Assembly (NCBI RefSeq): GCF_015644665.1
Contig: NZ_JADOBQ010000002.1
Span: forward strand, 186,001-250,000
DNA from: Roseobacter sp. MH60115
GTDB lineage: Bacteria > Pseudomonadota > Alphaproteobacteria > Rhodobacterales > Rhodobacteraceae
Length of the DNA stretch: 64,000 nt
Reading direction: 5' to 3'
A program made the position numbers and the translations under genes. This document shows positions 17,042 through 26,475 of this stretch, piece after piece. How positions within the stretch are numbered: the stretch's first letter is position 1; every line of letters starts with the position of its first letter. Under the pieces are notes generated by a model. That model made no database searches and was not told the DNA's origin. It was given only the letters and a program-made list of their open reading frames with translations.

Positions 17042-18409
17042 ATGACAGATCGCACTACAACATTCGTTAAGACCGAGGGGGAGCAACTGCCCGTCGTCGC
17101 TGATTGCGATGTCGTGGTCGTCGGGGCAGGGCCTGCGGGTCATGCAGCTGCCATCTCCGCCGCGCGCAACGGCGCGTCGGTCACGCTTCTGGAACGGTAC
17201 CACCATCTGGGCGGCATGGCGTCGGGCGGTATGGTTCTCGTGCTGGACGACATGGTCAATGAAGGCAACGAGATTGTCACCACCGGCATCGTCAGTGAAT
17301 TTGTCGAGCGGCTGGAAAGGCAGGAGGCTGCCGTCTATCCGCCAAAGGAAGACCACCAGACCAATTGGGAGATGTGGCAGAAGTGGTCCCGCTGGGGCTG
17401 CATTGATTTCCACAAGGCAATGATGCCGCAGCCCATCATTCACGCGGTGGCCTTTGACCCTGATGCGTGGAAGCGGGTCAGTCTGGATATGGTGCGCGAA
17501 ACCGACGTGAACCTGCGCACTCATAGCTGGTTTTCTGACGTATTGCGCGAGGGGGGCAGGATCACCGGCGTAATCGCACAGACCAAACTGGGCCGGCAGG
17601 TGATCCGCGCGAAATATATTATCGACGCAACCGGAGATCTGGACGTCGGTGCGGCAGCCGGGGCGGACTACACGGATGGGCAGTTCATCGTGACGACCGT
17701 GTTTCGGATCGCCAATGTCGACACGAACAAGGCCGTGGCTTTCGAATTTGCCGAGCCGGAAGAATACAAAAAACTCGACCGTCAGGCCCGCCGCGTGATC
17801 GGCGGGGCCTGGGGCATGTGGTGGCTCAAGACGCCGCTGCCGGGGATCGTCTGGTGCAACTGTCCTCATATGCCGGGCTATGACGGCCTGTCGGTCGAAG
17901 ACATGGTCAAGGCCGAATGCGAGGGCCGCGACCGGATGATGGCGCTGCATGCTTTTGCCAAGGAGAACATCCCCGGGTTTGAGAATTCAGTGATGTTGGG
18001 CGCGGCAGAGCAGATGGGCGTCCGCCAGACACGCCTGTTGCAGGGTGAATATGTGGTCAACAAGGACGACGTCAAAAGCCGCCGCTACTTTGACGACACA
18101 GTCTGCCGGGGCCGGGATTATTATACTCCTTACCGCGCGCTTTTGCCCAAGGGCATCGACAATCTGATCGTCGCGGGACGTCATTACTCCGTGGAAAGCG
18201 ATGCGCAGAAACTCAGCCGAGAAATCCCCCCCTGTCAGGCACAGGGCGAAGCCGCAGGCGTTGCAGTGTCACTGGCGCTGAACGGGGATCAGGCGCTGCG
18301 CGACGTGGATTACAAGGCCATCCAGAAACAGATGCGCGCCCAAGGCGCCGATCCTGGCGATGTGCCCTCCCCCAACGCGCGGCTCCGCGACACCGTCGCA
18401 GCAGAATAA
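17042..18409 (+). CDS. FAD-dependent oxidoreductase (FAD_oxidored family)
   Basis: 455-residue flavoprotein. The dinucleotide-binding motif is DVVVVGAGPAGHAAAISAARNG at residues 24-45, with LLERYHHLGGMASGGM following, as in the PF12831 group. A second FAD contact, YIIDATGDLDVG, lies in the middle, and NLIVAGRHYSVE near the end is the usual C-terminal FAD segment. The start is the ATG at 17042 with GAAAGGA upstream; an ATG at 17027 lacks one. The substrate is unknown. Its place between an importer and CoA-ester enzymes suggests it oxidises the imported compound or an early intermediate, perhaps using the ferredoxin encoded downstream. Confidence 0.8.
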   Translation: MTDRTTTFVKTEGEQLPVVADCDVVVVGAGPAGHAAAISAARNGASVTLLERYHHLGGMASGGMVLVLDDMVNEGNEIVTTGIVSEFVERLERQEAAVYPPKEDHQTNWEMWQKWSRWGCIDFHKAMMPQPIIHAVAFDPDAWKRVSLDMVRETDVNLRTHSWFSDVLREGGRITGVIAQTKLGRQVIRAKYIIDATGDLDVGAAAGADYTDGQFIVTTVFRIANVDTNKAVAFEFAEPEEYKKLDRQARRVIGGAWGMWWLKTPLPGIVWCNCPHMPGYDGLSVEDMVKAECEGRDRMMALHAFAKENIPGFENSVMLGAAEQMGVRQTRLLQGEYVVNKDDVKSRRYFDDTVCRGRDYYTPYRALLPKGIDNLIVAGRHYSVESDAQKLSREIPPCQAQGEAAGVAVSLALNGDQALRDVDYKAIQKQMRAQGADPGDVPSPNARLRDTVAAE

Positions 18410-18422
18410 CAAGGACTTCAAA

Positions 18423-19589
18423 ATGTCAGAGGAAACGACGCCGCTCGGCGGCATTCGGGTGATCGACTTCACTCAAGTGATGCTTGGCCCTTGCGCAACC
18501 CAGATGTTGGGCGATTTCGGGGCCGATGTGATCAAGATCGAACGCCCCGGCTCAGGCGATCTCAGCCGCAACTTCTTTGGCGAACCCTCGGAAGAGGCCA
18601 TGAACAACGCAGTTTTTGCCTCGCTCAACCGCAACAAGCGCTCTGTCGAGATCGACACGAAATCAGAAGAAGGGCGCCAGCAGGTTCTTGATCTGGTGCG
18701 CACGGCGGATGTGGTTGTCGACAACTTCCGCGCAGGCGTGATGGATCGGTTGGGCTTTGGGTATGACGCGCTGAGCCAGATTAACCCGCGCATCATCTGC
18801 GCGTCCGGTACGGGCTACGGTCCAACCGGCCCCTATGCTCATAAGGGCGGGCAGGACGTGCTGGCGCAGGCCATGTCGGGGGTCATGGAAAAGACCCAGG
18901 ACCCGTCCATCCCGAAATCCATCTATCCGACGACATTGTGCGACTATTCTGCGGGGATGCATCTTGTCCAAGGCATTCTTGCCGCTCTGTTGATGCGCGA
19001 CAAAACGGGGCGGGGCCAGAAAGTGGGCGTATCGCTTTTTGACAGCATGATCGCCATGCAGATGCAGGAGGCCGCCCAATGGTCCAAACATCGCGACGTG
19101 CTGAACTGGGCCGCGATGCCATTGACCGGTGTGTTCGACGCGACGGACGGCGCGATTGTGATCGTAGGGGCGTTTAAGGCCAACCCGCTGCGGGATATCT
19201 GCACAGCGCTCGAACTTGACGACATGTCGCCCGACTATCCGACGCTGGAGATGCAGCGGGCCAACAAATCGCTCTTGCAGAAGCGCTTCAGCGACCGGAT
19301 TGCAACCAACACCTCGGCCTACTGGCTGGAGCGGTTGGAGGCGCAGGATCTTCTTTGCGCGCCTGTGCGGTCGCTCGGCGAAGCCCTGGATGACGAGCAG
19401 ACCAAGATCAACGGGATGCTCTGCCCCATTGATCATCCGTTGCTGGGTGAAATGACCCTTGTAGGTTCTCCTATTCATTTGAGTGACGCGCCAATGCAGG
19501 TCCACCGCCTGCCGCCACGGTTGGGGGAACATACCCAGGAAGTGTTGGAGGGGTTGGCCGCCCGGCTGCGGACAGAGGCCGCTGAATGA
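18423..19589 (+). CDS. Class III CoA-transferase (CaiB/BaiF family)
   Basis: 388-residue enzyme that moves CoA between carboxylic acids. The family start GGIRVIDFTQVMLGPCATQMLGDFGADVIKIERP is intact. The expected catalytic aspartate lies near TLCDYSAGMHLVQGILAAL, about residue 170, as in formyl-CoA transferase. The start is the ATG at 18423, 13 bases after the oxidoreductase stop. The stop overlaps the enoyl-CoA hydratase ATG by 4 bases. It would activate the substrate as a CoA thioester for the next enzyme. Donor and acceptor are unknown. Confidence 0.9.
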   Translation: MSEETTPLGGIRVIDFTQVMLGPCATQMLGDFGADVIKIERPGSGDLSRNFFGEPSEEAMNNAVFASLNRNKRSVEIDTKSEEGRQQVLDLVRTADVVVDNFRAGVMDRLGFGYDALSQINPRIICASGTGYGPTGPYAHKGGQDVLAQAMSGVMEKTQDPSIPKSIYPTTLCDYSAGMHLVQGILAALLMRDKTGRGQKVGVSLFDSMIAMQMQEAAQWSKHRDVLNWAAMPLTGVFDATDGAIVIVGAFKANPLRDICTALELDDMSPDYPTLEMQRANKSLLQKRFSDRIATNTSAYWLERLEAQDLLCAPVRSLGEALDDEQTKINGMLCPIDHPLLGEMTLVGSPIHLSDAPMQVHRLPPRLGEHTQEVLEGLAARLRTEAAE

Positions 19590-20359
19590 GCGTCATTTTT
19601 GACATTCATGATCATGTGGCCCGCGTGACCATCGACCGCCCGGATCGCATGAATGCCATCGACACGGTAACGCACCAGCGCCTGTGCGAGATCTGGGAAG
19701 AGGTCGAGACCACGCCCGACATCCGATGCGTCGTACTGACAGGCGCAGGCGCGCGGGCGTTTTGTGCAGGTGCCGACCTCAAGGATGACACCGGCAATAG
19801 CGGTGTCGCGTATTGGGAAAGTATCAGCAGAGAGTTTTCAGGGCTGGCGCTGCGCCGGACAATGAAAACCCCGGTGATTGCGCGGGTCAACGGGCTGGCC
19901 CTTGGCGGCGGGCTCGAAATGGTGCTGGGCTGTGACATCGTCATTGCGGCCGACACTGCCCGGTTTGCCCTGCCCGAGGCCAAGGTCGGGCGCGTCCCGC
20001 TTGATGGGGGCATGGTGCTGCTGCAACGGCTGATCCCGCGCAACATTGCTGTTGGCATGATGATGACGGGGCGCATGGTCCCGGCGGTAGAGATGGCGCG
20101 CTATGGTCTGATCAATGCCGTGGTGCCGCAAGACAGCCTCGATGCTGAAGTTGATGCGTGGGTTGCCGATATCCTTGCTTCCGCCCCGCTATCGCTCCGC
20201 GCCATCAAGGCGCTGGTACGCGAGACACCGGATATGCCCGTCCACGATGCGTTCACGCGGCAAACACCGGAATTGATCACTGCGTTGCAGTCCGATGACG
20301 CGGATGAGGGTGTCGCCGCGTTTCGCGAAAAGCGCCGACCCGTCTGGACGGGGCGCTGA
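19586..20359 (+). CDS. Enoyl-CoA hydratase/isomerase family protein
   Basis: 257-residue crotonase-fold protein. The oxyanion-hole segments are visible as RAFCAGADLKDD (about residue 60) and NGLALGGGLEMVLGCDIVIA (about residue 105). One acidic residue expected in the active site appears in LPEAKVGRVPLDGG, where the usual LGL-PGxGG reads VGRVPLDGG. Crotonases hydrate, isomerise or cleave CoA esters. Which reaction occurs here is open. The ATG overlaps the CoA-transferase stop. Confidence 0.87.
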   Translation: MSVIFDIHDHVARVTIDRPDRMNAIDTVTHQRLCEIWEEVETTPDIRCVVLTGAGARAFCAGADLKDDTGNSGVAYWESISREFSGLALRRTMKTPVIARVNGLALGGGLEMVLGCDIVIAADTARFALPEAKVGRVPLDGGMVLLQRLIPRNIAVGMMMTGRMVPAVEMARYGLINAVVPQDSLDAEVDAWVADILASAPLSLRAIKALVRETPDMPVHDAFTRQTPELITALQSDDADEGVAAFREKRRPVWTGR

Positions 20360-20363
20360 GCCT

Positions 20364-20708
20364 ATGACCCTCGTAATCACAAGCGCCTGTATTGACGTCA
20401 AGGACGGCATCTGCACGACCTCCTGCCCGGTGGACTGCATCTATGAGGGCGAAAGCATGTATTACATCCACCCCACCGAATGCATTGAATGTGGCATGTG
20501 CGAAAGCATCTGCCCGGTCGACGCGATCCGCTATGACGATGAGGTGGGTGAGGAGGAGCAGGCCTTTGTGGCACTGAATGACGCGGCATTCCGCGATGCC
20601 GATGGCCGTATGGCGGAACCCGGCGGGTGGAAGAAAGGTGATGCGCCAGTCAAGGACCCGCCCGATCTGCTCGGGCTGGTTCAGCCCAAAACAAGCGCGG
20701 TCGGATAA
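20364..20708 (+). CDS. 7Fe-type ferredoxin (FdxA-like)
   Basis: 114-residue iron-sulfur protein. The first cluster motif is ACIDVKDGICTTSCPVDCIYEG (C-x7-C-x3-C-P), as in 3Fe-4S/4Fe-4S ferredoxins. The second is ECIECGMCESICPVDAI (C-x2-C-x2-C-x3-CP). The C-terminal 50 residues are charged, as in FdxA-like proteins. The start is the ATG at 20364, four bases after the hydratase stop. Within this cluster it is probably the electron partner of the FAD oxidoreductase, since no other redox enzyme is encoded between 14.3 and 22 kb. That pairing is inferred. Confidence 0.85.
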   Translation: MTLVITSACIDVKDGICTTSCPVDCIYEGESMYYIHPTECIECGMCESICPVDAIRYDDEVGEEEQAFVALNDAAFRDADGRMAEPGGWKKGDAPVKDPPDLLGLVQPKTSAVG

Positions 20709-20709
20709 G

Positions 20710-21576
20710 ATGCAGGGTGTCATCGCAGCCGTTCCCACACCGATTGACGCAGACGGCACACCGATCAAAGAGTTGTTCGTCGTACATTGCTGCTGGGCAG
20801 TGGCCCATGGGTGTGATGCGCTCAATATTCTGGGATCAACCGGCGAGGCCAATTCCTTTGACACCGCACAACGCCGCGCTGTGATGGCCTGGGGCGCGGA
20901 AAACCTGCCAGAGGACCGCCTAATGGTGGGCACCGGCACGCCCTCGCTGCACGAGACGATTGCCCTGACAAAACATGCCGATGATCTGGGCTACGGGGTC
21001 GCGCTGGTGCTGCCCCCTTACTACTACAAACCGCTTACGGACGAAGGCTTGACCGACTGGTTCATGGCCCTGCACGCGGCATTGGGCGCGCGCGACATTC
21101 AGATTTACTTTTACAACTTCCCGCAGATGACAGGCATCGCCATGCCGGTCGCTGTTATCGCCGATCTGGCACGGCGCGTGCCTGCAAGATTTACAGGCAT
21201 CAAGGATTCGTCAGGCGATCTGGACTATTGCCGCAGCATCGTTGCGGCAAACCCCGCACTCGGCGTGTTCCCAAGTTCCGAAACCGCGCTTGTAACAGCG
21301 CATCAGGATGGGTTCGCGGGCTGCATTTCTGCCAGCGTCAACATCACTGCGCCACTGGCCGGCGCAATCTGGGCGCACCGCGAAACGCCACCTGCAGATT
21401 TATGCAGTGAAATCGCACGCAAACGGGGGCTTATCGCTGGTCCGCGCTTGATCGCAAACGTGAAATCGCTTGTGGCGGATCGCACGCAGGATGCGCGGTG
21501 GCGGGCCGTTCTGCCCCCTTTTTGTACGCTAACGGGCGCGGCCCGGCGGGATCTTGGAACCGCAGTAGAGGGTTAG
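20710..21576 (+). CDS. DHDPS/N-acetylneuraminate lyase family protein
   Basis: 288-residue class I aldolase/dehydratase of the DapA superfamily. The Schiff-base lysine is in FTGIKDSSGD. The tyrosine of the YFYNFPQMTG segment and the GSTGEANSF loop (in place of GTTGE) fit the family active site. It starts at the ATG at 20710, one base after the ferredoxin stop. Members cleave or dehydrate 2-keto acids. Because the decayed gene two positions downstream encodes an alpha-ketoglutarate-semialdehyde dehydrogenase-like enzyme, a dehydratase/deaminase giving ketoglutarate semialdehyde is possible, but not shown. Confidence 0.82.
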   Translation: MQGVIAAVPTPIDADGTPIKELFVVHCCWAVAHGCDALNILGSTGEANSFDTAQRRAVMAWGAENLPEDRLMVGTGTPSLHETIALTKHADDLGYGVALVLPPYYYKPLTDEGLTDWFMALHAALGARDIQIYFYNFPQMTGIAMPVAVIADLARRVPARFTGIKDSSGDLDYCRSIVAANPALGVFPSSETALVTAHQDGFAGCISASVNITAPLAGAIWAHRETPPADLCSEIARKRGLIAGPRLIANVKSLVADRTQDARWRAVLPPFCTLTGAARRDLGTAVEG

Positions 21577-21581
21577 CGGAG

Positions 21582-22046
21582 ATGGCGGATGAGAAAATCT
21601 GGGCGCGCCGCTTCATGGGCCTATGCGACCACATTGCAGGCTGGTCCGAAGATCGTGATTTTCAGGTCGGCTGTGTCATCGTCGACCCGCGCGGCAATGA
21701 AGTGCGCACGGTGGGCTATAACGGCTTGCCGCGCGGTGTTCTGGCCGATGACGACGCCCGCTTTGATCGCGCCAGCGGCGAGAAGTTTCACTGGATCGAA
21801 CATGCCGAACGCAACGCCATCTACAACGCAGCACGCACCGGCGTGTCCCTTATGGGCTGCACCGCCTTTGTGAACCGCTTTCCCTGCGCCGATTGCGGAC
21901 GCGCCCTGATCCAGTCTGGCGTGGCGCGGATCGTGGCGCCGCCGATCCCAAAGGCGGACGGCGCATTGGATCACAGCTTTCAGGTCTCCGCGCGTATGTT
22001 GGGCGAAGCAGGGTTGACCATCACGGAATACACAGAAGGAAACTGA
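21582..22046 (+). CDS. Deoxycytidylate-deaminase-family zinc deaminase
   Basis: 154-residue cytidine-deaminase-fold protein. The zinc and catalytic residues are present: HAERNAIYNAA (His, Glu) and PCADC (two Cys). The size and VGCVIVDPRGNEVRTVGYNG segment match the dCMP deaminase branch (COG2131). The start is the ATG at 21582 with GCGGAG upstream. Its location at the end of a catabolic operon, not near nucleotide genes, suggests deamination of a pathway intermediate, for instance of a nitrogen heterocycle. A housekeeping dCMP deaminase is the alternative. Confidence 0.82.
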   Translation: MADEKIWARRFMGLCDHIAGWSEDRDFQVGCVIVDPRGNEVRTVGYNGLPRGVLADDDARFDRASGEKFHWIEHAERNAIYNAARTGVSLMGCTAFVNRFPCADCGRALIQSGVARIVAPPIPKADGALDHSFQVSARMLGEAGLTITEYTEGN

Positions 22047-22047
22047 C

Positions 22048-22550
<503 letters not shown>

Positions 22551-22675
22551 GTCATCGGAAAGTCTTGCACCAATGGGCTCACCGACAAAGCTGATCTGCT
22601 GCAGAGCTCAGCAGCCAATCAAATGGGTTTTCAGTCGCCTCGTGCGTTCGCGGTACCCGCTTACTCCACCGAAGC

Positions 22676-22819
22676 AAAGTTGCGAAGATTTATCGCACGA
22701 TTGGGAACCTCCGAGCGGTACAGCCTTTGCTTGGTCACACCAAGGTCCGTAGTACGATATGTTGTCTGGGCGTCGAGTTGGATGACATGCTGAGTATCGC
22801 GGAGCGGATCGACATTTGA
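22676..22819 (+). pseudogene. Integrase C-terminal fragment
   Basis: A 5'-truncated open frame encodes the last part of a tyrosine recombinase. KIYRTIGNLRAVQPLLGHTK is followed by VRSTICCLGVELDD and a terminal MLSIAERIDI before TGA at 22817-22819. The LLGHTKxxSTxxYLG block, in which the catalytic His and the nucleophile Tyr normally sit, is recognisable, but the Tyr position reads Cys (STICCLG for STVRYLG). No start codon or catalytic N-terminal half is present. It is a different integrase type from the arm-domain remnant near 13 kb. Confidence 0.7.
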
Positions 22820-23060
22820 GCTCTGTCGGCGTGCGGCACCTGCTGCGCGCACCAATGTCTGCTTTATCCATCTTCGTTGGTCCATGGTTGCCGAGTGAAG
22901 GCGACGACCGCCAATTCATCAGACTATCGACCTTGGCCCATCGACAAACGGTTCTGACATCAGAAACAGCTCGGAAGCCAAATGGCACTCCTCTTTGGGC
23001 AACCCCAGGCCCACTTTCGAAGCGGATCCGGGGCGTGATGTATGACGCTGACGTTATCGG
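22820..23060. other. Non-coding stretch after the integrase fragment
   Basis: About 240 bases before the flotillin stop codon. An open plus-strand frame crosses it, but shows no family-like sequence or ribosome site. No repeat, terminator or RNA structure was recognised. It is probably more decayed mobile DNA. Confidence 0.35.
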
Positions 23061-24770
23061 CTATTGTACCGAAGGTTTTTCTTCGGTCTGAACAGGCTCT
23101 GCGGTCGCTTTCTCAATCAGCGGTTTTTCTGTCGGCTCCTCTGCGGATCGGGCGGTTGTCGGCCCTGCAATCGTGCCATTGGCGACATTTGCAATTCCAT
23201 TTTCAAGGCTGATGCCGAGCTCTTTGCCAAGAGCCTGCATCGCGGGCATTTGCAGGGCCATGCCAAGCACGGAGTCGAGCGCCTGGTTGACAGGTGTACC
23301 GCCTGCTTCGCCCTGTGTGCCTGCGCCGCCACCCATGCCAGTGACCTGGTGAATTTTGATGGAGTCGATCTTTTCGGCTGGTTTGACCATTTCGGCAATG
23401 ATTGCAGGCATCGCCTCCAGCTGTGCAAGGCGCACTTTCATTGCAATGATCTCGGCGCTCAACTCATTCTCGGAGTTCGCAATGGCGGTCTGACCTTCCG
23501 CTGTCGCCAGCAGGTCGGTGCGCTTGGCCTCCGCGCGGACCTTCACGGAATCCGCATCGGCCTGTGCCTCTTCCAGCAGCGCGGCGGCCCTGTCACTGGC
23601 GGCTTCTTTCTCCGCCGCGGCGGCAAGACGAATGGCGGTTGCCTGACGCTCCGCTTCCTTCTGCGCCTCGATAATCGCGATGCTTTTCAGACGTTCCGCC
23701 TCGGCGACGGCGCGGGCGGTCTCGATGGCCTCGGACGATTTCTTGGCCTCGGCACGCGCCTTGTCAGCAGAGGCACGGGCCTGGCTTTCCTCTTCGGACT
23801 TGCGCGCCACGATGATCTGACGTTCCTGATCAGCCACCTCCAATTCACGTTCCTTGGCGATTTCTGCTTCGCGGATGGTCCGCTCCCGCTCAATCTCCGC
23901 GGCGCGCACGGCGCGCTCCCGCTCGATCCGCGCCTGTTCCTTGGCCTGGTCGGAGGCTTCCTGATTGCGCGCGATTTCCGCCTCCTGCTTGGCCTGCAGG
24001 GTCTGAATTTCACGGATCTGATCGATGGAGGCCTCTTTCTGCTCCCGGTCGATATTGTACTTGATCTTCTCGGCTTCCATTTCGGACCGCGCCACAGAGA
24101 CATCTGCCTCTGCCGTGATTTCAGCGCGCTTCTTGCGCGAGGTGGCAATGACCTCCGCCAGTTTTTGCATACCAACCGCGTTGAAGGCGTTGTTCTCGTC
24201 CAGCGAGTCGAACGGTGTTTGGTCCAGCGCGGTCAGCGAAACCGCTTCCAGTTCCAGACCATTCTTCAGCAAGTCTTCGGAAATCGCATTCTGCACTTCC
24301 TGTACAAAGCTGGCGCGGTTCTCATGCAACTCGTCCATGGTCATCTGCGCGGCCACGGCGCGCAGACCATCCACCAGCTTACCTTCGATCATCTCGCGCA
24401 GCTGGTCCACATGGAACGTTCTGTCGCCCAGCGTCTGGGCCGCACGCGAAATCCCATCTTCGGTCGCATTGACCGAGACGTAGAATTCCACACCCACATC
24501 CACCCGCATCCGGTCCTTGGTGATCAGCGACTGCTCGTTCACACGCGCCACTTCGAGGCGCAGGGTCTTCATGTTGACCTTGGAGATCTCGTGCAGGAAG
24601 GGCACCACGATTGTGCCACCGTCCATGATGACCTTGCGCCCGCCAGAGCCGGTTTTCACGAGGCTGGTCTCGCGGGTCGCCCGTTTGTAGAGCCGTGCCA
24701 TGATCAGGGCGACAAACAGGAGAAGCCCGATAATCGTTGCGGCAATCGTAAGAATAGGTGTGAACGTCAT
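23061..24770 (-). CDS. yqiK: Flotillin-like SPFH protein (YqiK)
   Basis: 569-residue membrane-anchored scaffold protein. One N-terminal membrane helix (about residues 5-25) is followed by the SPFH/band-7 domain (about 30-200: GGTIVVPFLHEISKVNMKTLRLEV). A long Glu/Ala/Arg-rich coiled coil spans about 210-430, and a Gly-rich tail follows. The length is close to E. coli YqiK (about 550). Flotillins organise membrane domains. It follows the YqiJ-type gene on the same strand with a 45-base gap, the usual arrangement. Confidence 0.9.
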   Translation of the reverse strand: MTFTPILTIAATIIGLLLFVALIMARLYKRATRETSLVKTGSGGRKVIMDGGTIVVPFLHEISKVNMKTLRLEVARVNEQSLITKDRMRVDVGVEFYVSVNATEDGISRAAQTLGDRTFHVDQLREMIEGKLVDGLRAVAAQMTMDELHENRASFVQEVQNAISEDLLKNGLELEAVSLTALDQTPFDSLDENNAFNAVGMQKLAEVIATSRKKRAEITAEADVSVARSEMEAEKIKYNIDREQKEASIDQIREIQTLQAKQEAEIARNQEASDQAKEQARIERERAVRAAEIERERTIREAEIAKERELEVADQERQIIVARKSEEESQARASADKARAEAKKSSEAIETARAVAEAERLKSIAIIEAQKEAERQATAIRLAAAAEKEAASDRAAALLEEAQADADSVKVRAEAKRTDLLATAEGQTAIANSENELSAEIIAMKVRLAQLEAMPAIIAEMVKPAEKIDSIKIHQVTGMGGGAGTQGEAGGTPVNQALDSVLGMALQMPAMQALGKELGISLENGIANVANGTIAGPTTARSAEEPTEKPLIEKATAEPVQTEEKPSVQ

Positions 24771-24815
24771 AGTAAACTCCTCAAGTTGTGAGAACGGGAT
24801 AATTCTAGGGTGGCG

Positions 24816-25487
24816 TCAGATTACGAAGAACTGATCGCCGCGTTTGCGAATGAGCGTGATGTCGCTGCCCTGGGGAAAGACATCACCGTCATAAAGCGGT
24901 TCGACCCGCAGGTAGTGGGTATTTCCGAACCGATCCTTGATCTTTGCCTCCGCGGGTTTTCCACGTGTGGCGGTGCCCTGCGAAATGACGCCGCGATGCC
25001 CACCCAGGAACCGTTTGCGCATGGCGCTTGTCTCGGTCTTTGGCATCAGGGCGGCGACCCAACCGGTCAGAAACCGTGTGAGCGCCGCGGCAGGTATCAG
25101 GGCAATCCCTGACGCGATCAGCGCGGGCAGCGGAGCGCCGAAAATACTGCCAATTGCGGACTGCAGGATCAGGCCGGAGAGGCCGAACATGGTCAGAAAG
25201 CACACCAGCCAGATCAGAAAGGGCACATCGCGGATGCCCAGCCAGCCCAGCAGGCCGGAAGGGCTGCTGACATCTGTGTCACTCAGACCCGGCGTTTCCG
25301 CCTCCAGATCAGAGGACAAGTCGAAATCCGCGTCCATATCTGCATCCAGATCGGGCGCCTCGCCGCCGAAACCCAGAACCGTACTGCCCAGCAGAAGGCT
25401 CAGAATTTCCAGCAGGAACAACCCGAAGACCACGGCAAGGGCGCTTGCAAATGGCAAAGACTGCGCGGCAAGAAACAGATCAATCAT
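24816..25487 (-). CDS. yqiJ: YqiJ-like (NfeD-related) membrane protein
   Basis: 223-residue protein with three to four membrane helices: the N-terminal helix at 12-38, and a pair at about 95-160. An acidic loop rich in Asp lies between (APDLDADMDADFDLSSDLE). A C-terminal OB-like domain (residues 165-223) resembles NfeD. In E. coli and others YqiJ is encoded next to the flotillin YqiK, as here. The partnership with YqiK is from the family. Confidence 0.85.
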   Translation of the reverse strand: MIDLFLAAQSLPFASALAVVFGLFLLEILSLLLGSTVLGFGGEAPDLDADMDADFDLSSDLEAETPGLSDTDVSSPSGLLGWLGIRDVPFLIWLVCFLTMFGLSGLILQSAIGSIFGAPLPALIASGIALIPAAALTRFLTGWVAALMPKTETSAMRKRFLGGHRGVISQGTATRGKPAEAKIKDRFGNTHYLRVEPLYDGDVFPQGSDITLIRKRGDQFFVI

Positions 25488-25640
25488 AAAAGTCCTTTCA
25501 ATAAATACATAGGAGTTACATCACATGATTGTTAGGTATAGATGTGCATTTTTCCAAAAAAAGTGACTATATCTTGTATTTACTGATCTCCACTCTATGT
25601 TTTAACGAACATCCAACGAAACCTTTGCCAAGGACGTGAC
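25488..25640. other. AT-rich intergenic region
   Basis: This 150-base gap between divergent yqiJ and the orphan XRE gene is clearly richer in A and T than the rest of the window (runs such as TTTTTCCAAAAAAAGTGACTATATCTTG). Such composition is common at foreign DNA joints. No promoter pair could be fixed with confidence. Confidence 0.35.
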
Positions 25641-26102
25641 ATGCCGGACTTCATGCGACGACGCAGGTGGGCGCGGTTTCTTGACCGCAGTGCCGATCTT
25701 GTCGCTGATTTGTCTCCGCCGGAAAAGGGATGGATTTCGACAATGCGTCAAGCATTGTTCATGTCTGCCGAGGATGTGGCCGCGCGCAAGGGTGTCAGCC
25801 GGAACGCGATTTATCAGGCGGAACGGAGCGAAAAAGAAGGTTCCATCTCGCTCAAGCAGATGGACCGGCTTGCCCGTTCGATGGGAGGTAAATTCGTTTA
25901 CGCGATTGTACCCGACAAACCGATTGAGGCGTTGAAGTACGAGCAGGCATTGCGGAATGCCCGGACATTGTCCGCGCAGGAAAAGGGCTTTGACGGTTGG
26001 TCTGCTGAGGAACAGCAGGACTGGATCGAGGATTGTGCCGCACAACTGTTGCAGGACATGCCCGTCGATTTCTGGAATGCTCCGGCGCGGGAAACACAAT
26101 AG
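25641..26102 (+). CDS. Mobile mystery protein A-like XRE regulator
   Basis: 153-residue protein with the layout of the mobile mystery protein A family (mob_myst_A). An N-terminal helix of about 25 residues is followed by PPEKGWISTMRQALFMSAEDVAARKGVSRNAIYQAERSE, a helix-turn-helix at about residues 35-65, then SISLKQMDRLARSMGGKFVYAIVP. The region after about 95 is more variable. In most genomes this protein precedes a Fic-domain partner (mobile mystery protein B). Here no such gene follows; the cobalamin riboswitch begins instead. It is probably an orphan antitoxin-like regulator left from a mobile unit. Confidence 0.7.
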   Translation: MPDFMRRRRWARFLDRSADLVADLSPPEKGWISTMRQALFMSAEDVAARKGVSRNAIYQAERSEKEGSISLKQMDRLARSMGGKFVYAIVPDKPIEALKYEQALRNARTLSAQEKGFDGWSAEEQQDWIEDCAAQLLQDMPVDFWNAPARETQ

Positions 26103-26188
26103 GCCGGGCAATATGACCTCCTGATCCTGCCAGCGTGCCACCGGTTGCGCTTGACATCACCCCACATTCCGAAGCAACTGCTTTCCTG

Positions 26189-26372
26189 TTGGTGCTTGCT
26201 CAGGCAAGTGAAAAGGGAATGTGCAGCCGGACCTCTTTTTGGCAAAGCACAGCCGCCCCCGCGACCGTGAACGGAAAGGTTCGCCAATGCCACTGGAGCC
26301 GTGCTCCGGGAAGGCAGGCAGACCGCAGGCAGACGCCAAAATCCGTGAGCCGGGAGACCTGCCAGCAACGCG
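26189..26372 (+). ncRNA. Cobalamin riboswitch 1 (upstream of DUF1636-cobW-cob operon)
   Basis: A cobalamin aptamer is recognised by its conserved blocks in order: a GGTGC start with GTGAAAAGGGAA, AGCCGCCCCCGCGACCGT, GCCAATGCCACTGG, CCGGGAAGGC, and the B12 box CGTGAGCCGGGAGACCTGCC at 26344-26363. It precedes the first gene of the cob operon. A hairpin ACCGGA...TCCGGT lies just downstream (26380-26399). A second, GTCCCAT...ATGGGAC at 26449-26467, covers the likely ribosome site of the first gene, which suggests repression of translation when cobalamin is bound. Confidence 0.93.
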
Positions 26373-26448
26373 TGAAGAAACCGGACGGGGTGTTCCGGTG
26401 TCGGGAAAAGTCCTGAGGCAATCAGGCCCATCTCGCCATCTGACCCAC

Positions 26449-26467
26449 GTCCCATGACATATGGGAC
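26449..26467 (+). promoter_or_regulatory. Hairpin covering the ribosome binding site of the DUF1636 gene
   Basis: GTCCCAT GACAT ATGGGAC is a perfect stem with 7-base arms and a 5-base loop. Its right arm contains GGGA, the only purine-rich element ahead of the ATG at 26476. Its position between riboswitch 1 and the first cistron fits an expression platform that hides the ribosome site. The alternative ATG at 26461 falls inside the stem. Confidence 0.5.
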
Positions 26468-26475
26468 ATAACCTC

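Noticed and set aside
22816-23091. Plus-strand open frame of 91 codons
   Set aside because: No ribosome site or recognisable motif; it lies in what looks like decayed mobile DNA and runs into the end of the flotillin gene.
23064-24791. 575-codon open frame on the plus strand opposite the flotillin gene
   Set aside because: It is antisense to a protein with an intact SPFH domain and coiled coil, and its translation (Leu/Gly/Arg/His-rich) has no family features.
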